The translations under genes were made by a program, and so were the position numbers. Below are positions 1 to 6,153 of a stretch of DNA of 15,961 nt, piece after piece. A model generated the notes under the pieces. The model was not told where the DNA came from, searched no databases, and worked only from the letters and a program-made list of their open reading frames with translations. How positions within the stretch are numbered: position 1 is the first letter of the stretch; each line of letters starts with the position of its first letter. Source of the DNA: Burkholderiales bacterium (GTDB taxonomy: Bacteria > Pseudomonadota > Gammaproteobacteria > Burkholderiales > Usitatibacteraceae); NCBI GenBank assembly GCA_014378085.1, contig JACMOJ010000050.1, forward strand, positions 1-15,961, in the 5' to 3' direction.

Positions 1-249
1 CTCAATGCGAGTGAAGTCATCTTCCGCATGCGCGTACAGAAGGCCGAAGACAACGTCGGCATCGGTCTTGCCGTAGATGGGGGGGATGCCCCATTTATCG
101 CGAATGATAGTGACGCGCTTGGCCTGTGCCTCCAATGCGCTTAGCTGTTTCGCGGACAAAGCATTTTCTGTGTCTGCTGCGAGAACGGGTGCCGCAATTA
201 CAAGGCTAAGCGTGGCAACAAAAGCCGCGATGAGATGACGCAATGTCAT
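1..249 (-). CDS. Penicillin acylase family (S45) protein, N-terminal part only
   Basis: This gene begins at 249 on the minus strand and runs off the left edge; 83 codons are visible. The first 25 residues are a clear signal peptide ([20 protein letters not shown] followed by PVLAA), so the product is exported. After a short linker comes [20 protein letters not shown] and then [17 protein letters not shown]. This is the hallmark start of the alpha subunit of penicillin G acylase, cephalosporin acylase and acyl-homoserine-lactone acylase relatives. These are Ntn-hydrolases that mature by self-cleavage in the periplasm and hydrolyse amide bonds of acylated substrates. The self-cleavage site and catalytic Ser lie outside the window, so the substrate cannot be judged. 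The start is supported by AAGGA about 8 bases upstream. One oddity: most relatives have His where this protein has the second Pro of GIPPIYG. Family assignment is firm, substrate unknown. Confidence 0.82.
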   Translation of the reverse strand, partial: MTLRHLIAAFVATLSLVIAAPVLAADTENALSAKQLSALEAQAKRVTIIRDKWGIPPIYGKTDADVVFGLLYAHAEDDFTRIE

Positions 250-321
250 GGGGACGATTTCCTTTTTGCTGAATGTGCGGACGGGTGGCGCCCGTGACGC
301 GTGAGACGGGCGACCGAATTT

Positions 322-480
322 CTACTGCACCTGCCGAATGAACTTACCCATGAATGCCTGCTCCTCGTATAGCGCCGCGCTAGACAGCAGGCAGGCAGAG
401 ATGGCGCTGATGCAGATGAGGAATCCTGAGGTCGCTCGAAAGGGGGAGTGGCTCTTGAAAACTGTGCAGAACGATAACAT
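322..480 (-). CDS. Possible small single-pass membrane protein, unrecognised
   Basis: A short minus-strand ORF of 52 codons read from the ATG at 480 (an ATG further upstream, at 513, is also in frame). The protein has a basic N-terminus, one hydrophobic stretch (GFLICISAISACLLSSAAL, roughly residues 19-37) and a polar tail ending FIRQVQ. That pattern fits a small inner-membrane protein. I do not recognise a family, there is no convincing ribosome binding site, and the region around it is sparsely coding. It may be spurious or a remnant. Confidence 0.25.
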   Translation of the reverse strand: MLSFCTVFKSHSPFRATSGFLICISAISACLLSSAALYEEQAFMGKFIRQVQ

Positions 481-621
481 AGGTAACGAGAAATGTTCTT
501 TACCGTACGGCATAAAATTGCTTATTTATGCGGGGTAACTCCCCGATTGTGGGCGACTGCCATCATGTATCGCCTTGCAATCGGCAGGCCTTCACCGCAA
601 CTCAATCCCAATGGAGAATTC

Positions 622-868
622 ATGTTCATTGAATCCAAAATTGTCATGCGCGCTGCCACTGCTATTACCTTGGCGGTCACTACGTTTCACTCATTTTCGG
701 CTGACACTTGCGAAGAGCCGCAATTGGCCGGAAACATCATCGCAAATCTACCAGCAAATTTTTGAACTGCATTCATCCGATTGGATGACCCAAAGCATAG
801 AGAATTCGCGAAAGCCGCAGTTTAACTATTGTTCGCGGCATCTGGACTCCTCAGGGCGGGCCGACTAG
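622..868 (+). pseudogene. Short exported-protein ORF, perhaps frameshifted
   Basis: An ATG at 622 is preceded by GGAG at good spacing. It opens a 47-codon frame ending at 765 whose start (MRAATAITLAVTTFHSFSA after a short basic lead) looks like a signal peptide. The frame stops soon after the predicted cleavage point. The +1-shifted frame stays open over the same stretch and on to 868, giving a plausible soluble sequence (QIYQQIFELHSSDWMTQ and onward). One reading is a small exported protein broken by an indel around 735-760; another is a chance ORF. It converges on the end of the amber-interrupted membrane gene and overlaps it by 18 bases. No family is recognised. Confidence 0.22.
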
Positions 869-1594
869 GCCAGGTGCAATCGCGTTCCACCAGGTCGATC
901 GTGCGATCCATGCGCTGGAAATCTGAAAAGGCAGCACGAGGGCAATGCTGGTCAATGTGGCCGGGTGCAGTTTTCCCAACTCGCGCCAGTCAAATCGCGC
1001 GAGCGCGATCAGGAAGGGATACATGACGACGTAGGCCACGATATCGAGTTGAAATGGGTTGAGGCCAGGAATGCCCAACGTCCATCGCGTAGCAGCAGGA
1101 GCGACGAGGCAGAGCGCCGCGACAAACACGAACCGGCGGTGCCACTCCTTGTACCGAGTAACGAGCACGATGGCGGCGACCATCAGTACCGTGAACAACG
1201 TCATGTCGATGAGGTTGTACCAAGTTGTTTCATACGGGTGCACCATGTTTCCGAGACGTCGTTGCGCAGCACGCTGCGCTATCCAGAAGCCGAGAGGGAT
1301 GATGAGGCCTGTCAGCGCAAAACCACCTAGGCCGATTTCGCGATGCCGAACAACCTGCCCGCGAGCAACCAGCTGCGTTTGCTAGACATAGAGGCCAAAC
1401 CACGCGAAGAACGCGAGAGCGTGTAGATGGTGCAGCGTGTCGAATTTGCCCGACCCCGTTGCGACGGGCAGATAGTAGGTGAGCGGAAAACTGAGCACCA
1501 CGATTGCCGCCATGACGAGGGCTGCTCTGGCGAAGAACTGTGGCCGCTCGCTGCCCGCGTGGGCCGGCGCTGTACCGATGGCTTTAGTGATCAT
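851..1594 (-). pseudogene. Multi-pass membrane protein interrupted by one in-frame amber codon
   Basis: Read from the ATG at 1594, this is a 248-codon frame containing a single internal TAG at codon 71 (1382-1384) and a terminal TGA at 851. The two halves are in the same frame and join without any indel. Before the stop is DTLHHLHALAFFAWFGLYV; after it comes QTQLVARGQVVRHREIGLGG. Together they make the LHALxFxxWxxLxVxQTxLVARGxVxxHRxxG pattern of an uncharacterised bacterial integral membrane protein family. About six hydrophobic segments follow one another: 23-41, 57-70, 88-106, 121-141, 149-165 and 175-190, with more near the C-terminus. The function is unknown to me. The amber codon should give a 70-residue fragment, so this is a recent pseudogene, a suppressed or read-through gene, or a sequencing error. 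Nothing in the flanks suggests a recoding element. Confidence 0.6.
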
Positions 1595-1770
1595 GTGATC
1601 TTTTGTGGGACACCAGGTGTCAGAGTCAAATTGTTTTTCATTTGATTCGCTGGACCAATGTATGAAATCAGAAAGCAATCGCGAATATCGGCTTTTGGCC
1701 GAATTGTGCTGAACTTAAACCCAGACCACAATCTTGGATCTCACTCGCTTGCCACCATATGCCAAACAAC

Positions 1771-3837
1771 TTATTTCTTGCCACCAATTTCCGCCAGCAG
1801 TTCTGTCGCGCCGTAGATATTTTTTAGCGCTTCCAAAATGCCGTTGCTGGTCACACCCACCGTGCGATTTTGCTTCTCGTCGAACCAATAAGCTCCGCTG
1901 TGGGTGTGTTTATTGCCGTCGAACGCGAGCCCCACAACCTCTGCCTTGCTGTTAATCATTGGGCTGCCAGAGTTGCCGCCAATGATGTCGTTAGTTGTCA
2001 CGAAGTTAAGTGTTTGCGCGAGTTGTACTTTGTCTTTCGCCGCGAGCCACGACGCGGGTAGTGCATAGGGTGCAGCGCCAGTGTGTCGGTTAAATGCGCC
2101 GGCGAAGTCGGTAAACGGCAGCACTTGTTTGCCTAGCGCAGTCCACCCCTGGACCGCGCCATAACTCAAACGCAGAGTGCCGGTTGCATCGGGGTAAGTT
2201 TTGGAACCAGACATGGCGAAGCGAACTTTTGCGATGAGCTCGGCATTTTTCTGCTCGACTGCACTCACTTCGTTGTCAAACCGTTTACGCACCGCCAGCG
2301 CTGCGCCATCGATATCGCGTACCAGCTGTATAAAAGTGTCGTCAGCTTTTTCAACCGCAGCGCGCTCACCCGACCACAGCGCCTTGCGATACATCGGGTC
2401 ACCCAGCTTGGTGCCATCAACCAGACGGCTCGCCACCTGCTCTGGTGATTCCTTGCCGAGCACCCTAACTACAAACGGGTCATCGGTGCCGAGTAATTCG
2501 CGCATCTTGGTCAGCGAATGCGCGAGCTTCAGCTTTTCAAACTCGGGATGGAAAGGTGCCGGTGAGGTGATCTGCCGCTCAACTTGCGGGAGGCGCGTCG
2601 CGGAGAATTCCGGCAGGCGCTCGGCCTCTGGCTTGGTACGCTCTTGGCTGCCTCTCCATAGAGTGCGGGCCAGCGCGAAATAACGTGTATTAAAGCCGCG
2701 CCCACCTTCGATATGCTCGTACTCGTTTTCAATTTCACGATAAACCGCTTGTGCCGCCGCAATGGCATCCCACGCGCCGCGCGTTTCTTTGTTCCACTGC
2801 GCGTTTGCCGCCGCAAATGCTTTCAGGCGCGCCTCTTCGTCACGCTTGCGGTTCATTAGTTCCGGCGACTGCAATGCCGCGAGCTGACCGGTAAAAACCT
2901 TTAAGCCGTTCTCCAGTCCGTTCAGATCGTTACGCGCCACCCGCGCCTGTTCAACACCCAGCTTGCGGTATTGGGTAAGCACGCCGCGCAATTCGTAGCC
3001 GCGTCGCATGTTCGCAATCATCCGTACATCACGTACCGTCTCCAATTGCGCAACCGTCAAGAGTCGACTGGTCCGCCCGGGGTTGCCGGCGGTGAAGACC
3101 AGTTCGCCCGCCTTCGCGCCACTCGGGCTGAAGGGAAAAAAATGTTTCACCACGGCGGGTTTGCCGTTTTCATACGCGCGCAGCATCGCGGCATCCAACC
3201 CAAAGCGCGGAAAGTTAAAGTTGTCAGGGTCGCCACCAAAACTCGGTGACGCATCTTCTGGCGCCCACACCAGGTGCACATCGGAATAACGATCGTAACG
3301 ATAGAGGTGGTACTGCCCACCTTGGTACAAACTCACCACAGTGCAGCGCACGGTGGCCCGTTTGTCGCCCACACAGGTGGCGGCAATTTTGGCGTTGATG
3401 CCGTTTAGCGCATTTTTATACGCTTCACCGCTTAGGCCTTTGGTGGCCGTAGTGACCTCGGCGGTCACATCGGTGATCTGTTCGAGGCGGCTGACTTCGG
3501 TGGTGGGACACTGCAATTCCTCATCCATCTTGCGCGCCAGAAAACCATCCTGCAAATAATTTTTCTTGGCGCTGGAGATCTGCTGAAGGCAACCGGTGAT
3601 GCAATGGTGGTTGGTCATCACCAGACCCTGCGGTGACACAAACGAAGCTGAACAGCCGCCGATGTTGACCGCCGCCCGCATGACGTGGTCCACCCAGCCA
3701 GATTCCGCAGCAAACCCATACTTTGATTTCATCTGCTCGCGAGGCAGGTTATCGAAAGTCCACATACCTTCGTCAGCGTTGGCTTGCGCTGAACACGAGA
3801 TGAGGAGTGAAAGAGCTGCGTTGCGAAGGATTTGCAT
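1771..3837 (-). CDS. S46 family serine dipeptidyl-peptidase (DPP7/DPP11 type), exported
   Basis: A 688-residue protein from the ATG at 3837; a TTG four codons upstream (3849) is also possible. S46 enzymes remove dipeptides from the N-termini of peptides in the periplasm or at the outer surface, supporting growth on peptides. The N-terminus MQILRNAALSLLISCSAQAN is a signal peptide with a likely AxA site (AQANA/DE). LISC could also be read as a weak lipobox. The mature part opens with DEGMWTFDNLPREQ, as is typical of the family. Catalytic elements are visible: TNHHC (His 77/78), GGDPDNFNFPRF (Asp region 201-212) and GGNSGSP (Ser 623). The position that separates DPP7 from DPP11 appears as Gly 641 in AFDGN, which would suggest hydrophobic rather than acidic P1 preference; this is inferred from known members. 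Length is close to the usual 700-720. No strong Shine-Dalgarno is seen. It stands alone, downstream of the inverted repeat at 3882-3951. Confidence 0.9.
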   Translation of the reverse strand: MQILRNAALSLLISCSAQANADEGMWTFDNLPREQMKSKYGFAAESGWVDHVMRAAVNIGGCSASFVSPQGLVMTNHHCITGCLQQISSAKKNYLQDGFLARKMDEELQCPTTEVSRLEQITDVTAEVTTATKGLSGEAYKNALNGINAKIAATCVGDKRATVRCTVVSLYQGGQYHLYRYDRYSDVHLVWAPEDASPSFGGDPDNFNFPRFGLDAAMLRAYENGKPAVVKHFFPFSPSGAKAGELVFTAGNPGRTSRLLTVAQLETVRDVRMIANMRRGYELRGVLTQYRKLGVEQARVARNDLNGLENGLKVFTGQLAALQSPELMNRKRDEEARLKAFAAANAQWNKETRGAWDAIAAAQAVYREIENEYEHIEGGRGFNTRYFALARTLWRGSQERTKPEAERLPEFSATRLPQVERQITSPAPFHPEFEKLKLAHSLTKMRELLGTDDPFVVRVLGKESPEQVASRLVDGTKLGDPMYRKALWSGERAAVEKADDTFIQLVRDIDGAALAVRKRFDNEVSAVEQKNAELIAKVRFAMSGSKTYPDATGTLRLSYGAVQGWTALGKQVLPFTDFAGAFNRHTGAAPYALPASWLAAKDKVQLAQTLNFVTTNDIIGGNSGSPMINSKAEVVGLAFDGNKHTHSGAYWFDEKQNRTVGVTSNGILEALKNIYGATELLAEIGGKK

Positions 3838-3881
3838 GAAAAGACTCAAAGTAAGATAAAAGAATTCTTAAATAAAAAACA

Positions 3882-3951
3882 TAAAAGTCCCCTATTGGCG
3901 GCTGTCTTCAGAAACAATTGCCCAAAGATGCCCGCCAATAGGGGACTTTTA
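3882..3951. repeat. Perfect 20-bp inverted repeat, 30-nt spacer; possible terminator on minus strand
   Basis: The arms 3882-3901 (taaaagtcccctattggcgg) and 3932-3951 are exact reverse complements and are separated by 30 nt. On the minus strand the structure begins five bases after the stop of the DUF3460-like gene. Its distal arm ends in GACTTTTAT followed by a T-rich tract, so it could act as a terminator or 3'-end stabiliser for that gene ahead of the S46 peptidase. The long spacer is unusual for an intrinsic terminator. The inner edge of the second arm (aagatgcccgccaata, 3925-3940) recurs next to the cysE stop codon at 15518-15533. Confidence 0.75.
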
Positions 3952-3955
3952 GAAG

Positions 3956-4162
3956 TTACGTGTTGCTGATGTCTTTGATCTGTGGCAGCGGAAAGTAAGC
4001 GTACGGTGCCTGCGCCGCCTCAGAAACCGCATTGCGGTGCAATTGGTCGGCGTCAAGCTGCTTGTCCCACCACGTCGCGCGGTTTTTCTTTTGCAGCTCT
4101 TTAAGCTCGGGTTGTTTTTCGAGCAATTCACGGATAAATTTGGTCACATCAGATTCATACAT
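3956..4162 (-). CDS. DUF3460-like small protein
   Basis: A 68-residue soluble protein starting MYESDVTKFIRELLEKQPEL and continuing KELQKKNRATWWDKQLDADQ. The opening (MYxSDxTKFxxELxxxxP), the R-A-x-x-W-D-K motif near residues 28-34 and the length match the DUF3460 family as I remember it; that family is found mainly in betaproteobacteria and has no assigned function. The first 30 residues are charged and probably helical, and there is no signal peptide or membrane segment. The ATG at 4162 is the natural start given the conserved MYES opening, although the Shine-Dalgarno is weak. It diverges from the glrK-like gene across a 224-nt spacer and precedes the S46 peptidase gene on the same strand. 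Confidence 0.8.
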   Translation of the reverse strand: MYESDVTKFIRELLEKQPELKELQKKNRATWWDKQLDADQLHRNAVSEAAQAPYAYFPLPQIKDISNT

Positions 4163-4386
4163 AGCGTCAGGTTTCGCGAGAAATAATGATGACCAAAGTT
4201 TAGCACTCGCCTCTAATCGCCGGTTGGCCTAAGCCTGAATAGCCTGATTAGCCTGACGGCGTTGCACTCTGCCCACGGTTGTCTGCTAGTCTCAAGCGTT
4301 AAGATCATCGGTCATCGTTAACAGCACGGATCATTGCAGCATCGCCGATCATCAAACAAAGCACGACCCAACCAGACACAACCAAC
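4163..4386. other. Divergent intergenic spacer with short tandem repeat
   Basis: This 224-nt region should hold the promoters of the DUF3460-like gene (minus) and the glrK-like kinase (plus). I see no clear -35/-10 pair. It contains three tandem 9-nt units at 4232-4258 (agcctgaat, agcctgatt, agcctgacg) and an A+C-rich leader just before the kinase start without a recognisable Shine-Dalgarno. No gene or RNA is evident. Confidence 0.4.
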
Positions 4387-5943
4387 ATGCGGCTGCGGTA
4401 TCCAACTTCCTTCCTGAGCTTGCTGCTAGTCGGCTTCGGTATAGTCACGCTCCCGCTGATTGCCGGACTCGTCTCCAATGCGTTTTCCATCGAACGCCTC
4501 TCCCAACAAAGCCAAAAAGCGGTCTACAACGCGACACTCGCTACACAAAGTGCGCGGCAGTTAGGTGCGATGGCGTTGGTGTTGGAACGCACCGCGCGCG
4601 CTTACGCCGTTGCTGGTGATCGAGATCTGATCGATAGCTACAAACGCACGCGAGACAGCTGGCTCGTACAACTGGCGCAGCTTGAAGCACTGCCAGTTGA
4701 TGCTGCGATGCATCAGGCCGCGGCGACATTGCGCGATATGGAAGAGTCGGCCTACCGATCACTCTTGGCGGCACCTGCGTCTGCTGAGTTACAGCGTCGC
4801 ACCGAGCGAGACTACGGTGCCGAGTTACAGCGTCGCACCGAGCGAGACTACGGCGCGCAGTTAAAGCGTCGCACCGAGCGAGACTACGGTGCCGAGTTAC
4901 AGCGTCGCACCGAGCGAGACTACGGTGCGATTTCGGCGCGCGCACAAAAACTCAACGTGTTGGCTGATGAAATGGTGGAGGCAGAAGTCGAGCAGCTGCG
5001 ATCTTCCGCCGCGAAGTCCCGCAGCCAAGTGTTTTGGCAGATGCTGGCAATCGTCCCGTCGGCCATATTGATGATTGCGGGCTTTACTTACTTGCTCGCA
5101 CGGCCGATCCGCGATTTAGACGCCGCGATCAACGGACTCGGCGAGGGCAAACTTGCCAAACGGATTCGCGTGACCGGCCCGCGCGACATTGAAAAACTCG
5201 GCCAGCAGCTCGATTGGCTTCGCCAGCGACTCATCGAGTTGGAAAATCAAAAAACGCGCTTTTTTCAGCACGTCTCGCACGAGCTGAAAACCCCCCTGAC
5301 GGCATTACGGGAAGGCTCTGATCTCCTCGCCGAGGAAATGGTCGGGCCACTCAACGACGAGCAGCGTGAAGTGGCGCGTATCTTAAAACAGAATTCACAG
5401 TCGTTAGAACGACTGATTCAGGATCTACTCACGTACAGCCAGACACAGTCCGCTCGCCGCCTGAGGGAAACTGACACCCTGGAACTAATCCCGTTGCAAC
5501 TCCTCGACATCATCAATGATGTCCTCGAATCGCAAAAGCTCGCGCTGGTGGCGAAAACACTTGGCGTTCGTCGCCAATATGAAAAAGCCACGATTCAGGG
5601 CGACGCAAAGAAGCTACGTGTGGTGATTGATAACCTCGTCTCGAACGCCATTAAATACTCGCCGCTCGGTGGCAGCATCACCGTTCGACTGCTCAAGCAA
5701 GCCGAAAATGTCGTGATCGAAGTGCTGGACGACGGCCCAGGCATCGCTGACGCGGACCGTGAACGAATTTTTGATCCCTTCTACCGCTCAGAATCCGCCA
5801 TTCGCTCCGGCACCAAAGGTACCGGCTTAGGGTTGGCGATTGTGCGCGATTATGTTGAGCTACATCGCGGCACGGTTTGTGCTGTCGATTCAGTGGGCGC
5901 GAGGATTCGCGTCATCCTGCCGAAGCGACCACTGAAGCAATAA
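4387..5943 (+). CDS. glrK: GlrK/QseE-like sensor histidine kinase with repeat-expanded sensor region
   Basis: A 518-residue inner-membrane histidine kinase, presumably partner of the regulator encoded downstream. TM1 lies around residues 10-32 (FLSLLLVGFGIVTLPLIAGL) and TM2 around 214-238 (MLAIVPSAILMIAGFTYLLA), with a helical periplasmic domain between. HAMP follows (ARPIRDLDAAINGLGEGKL). The H-box is FFQHVSHELKTPLTALREGS with His 298. The N-box is around Asn 420 (DNLVSNAIKYSP), the D-box is DDGPGIAD from 448, and the G2 box is GTKGTGLGLAIV. The pattern LGQQLDWLRQRLIELENQKT before the H-box is typical of GlrK/QseE. Residues 133-180 are four copies of AELQRRTERDYG (one variant), encoded by nearly identical 36-bp units. 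This lengthens the periplasmic helix by about 36 residues compared with a single-copy version. No yfhG/qseG gene separates kinase and regulator, unlike in enterobacteria. Confidence 0.9.
   Translation: MRLRYPTSFLSLLLVGFGIVTLPLIAGLVSNAFSIERLSQQSQKAVYNATLATQSARQLGAMALVLERTARAYAVAGDRDLIDSYKRTRDSWLVQLAQLEALPVDAAMHQAAATLRDMEESAYRSLLAAPASAELQRRTERDYGAELQRRTERDYGAQLKRRTERDYGAELQRRTERDYGAISARAQKLNVLADEMVEAEVEQLRSSAAKSRSQVFWQMLAIVPSAILMIAGFTYLLARPIRDLDAAINGLGEGKLAKRIRVTGPRDIEKLGQQLDWLRQRLIELENQKTRFFQHVSHELKTPLTALREGSDLLAEEMVGPLNDEQREVARILKQNSQSLERLIQDLLTYSQTQSARRLRETDTLELIPLQLLDIINDVLESQKLALVAKTLGVRRQYEKATIQGDAKKLRVVIDNLVSNAIKYSPLGGSITVRLLKQAENVVIEVLDDGPGIADADRERIFDPFYRSESAIRSGTKGTGLGLAIVRDYVELHRGTVCAVDSVGARIRVILPKRPLKQ
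4783..4926 (+). repeat. Four tandem 36-bp in-frame repeats inside glrK
   Basis: Units run 4783-4818, 4819-4854, 4855-4890 and 4891-4926 and encode AELQRRTERDYG, AELQRRTERDYG, AQLKRRTERDYG and AELQRRTERDYG. They differ at only a few bases, mostly in the third unit (cag/aag for gag/cag) and at wobble positions. Such identity at synonymous sites points to recent amplification by slippage or unequal recombination. The copy number could vary between strains because each unit preserves the frame. Confidence 0.95.
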
Positions 5944-5967
5944 ATCAACCGAGATTTTTGCCGGGCG

Positions 5968-5996
5968 GCGGTGAAAGTCCGTTGCGGCGTCACCGC
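5968..5996 (+). terminator. Weak stem-loop after glrK
   Basis: Seven-base arms gcggtga (5968-5974) and tcaccgc (5990-5996) flank a 15-nt loop, followed by a short acttttg stretch. It lies 25 nt beyond the glrK stop. It could reduce read-through into glrR, which would fit a separate promoter for the regulator. The stem is short and the T run poor, so this is tentative. Confidence 0.3.
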
Positions 5997-6101
5997 ACTT
6001 TTGACCGGCTTCACGCGTTGAACGTTGCGCTCAAATCAATTGATCGCAGTTTGACCCGCCACTCGCGCCCTAAGCGACGCCGCATTGTTTTTAGCAAATG
6101 T

Positions 6102-6118
6102 CGGCATGGAATGTGCAA
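6102..6118 (+). promoter_or_regulatory. Candidate sigma-54 promoter upstream of glrR
   Basis: The sequence cggcatggaatgtgcaa has GG at 6103-6104 and GC at 6115-6116, separated by exactly 10 nt. This is the invariant -24/-12 spacing of sigma-54 promoters. Compared with TGGCACG-N4-TTGCA it differs at three positions but keeps GGCA and TGCA. Transcription would start near 6127, giving a leader of about 27 nt with AGAGG before the ATG at 6154. A 10-bp palindrome (atcaattgat, 6035-6044) sits about 60 bp upstream, in the range of an activator site. Because GlrR is itself a sigma-54 activator, autoregulation is plausible but inferred. Confidence 0.45.
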
Positions 6119-6153
6119 TGACTCCTACTGAAACTAACACGCAGAGGAAAAAC

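Noticed and set aside
2201..2683. 160-codon plus-strand ORF
   Set aside because: It is a Ser-rich shadow of the S46 peptidase coding strand without any domain.
4322..4341. Sigma-54-like sequence (agcacggatcattgca) upstream of glrK
   Set aside because: The GG doublet is replaced by AG and the spacing to GC is 11 rather than 10.
4783..4926. Possible CRISPR-like array
   Set aside because: The units abut without spacers and are in frame within a kinase gene.
4541..4945. 134-codon minus-strand ORF with repeated RSLARCDAVTRH
   Set aside because: It is the antisense shadow of the glrK tandem repeat; it has no family resemblance, and the kinase frame is clearly coding.
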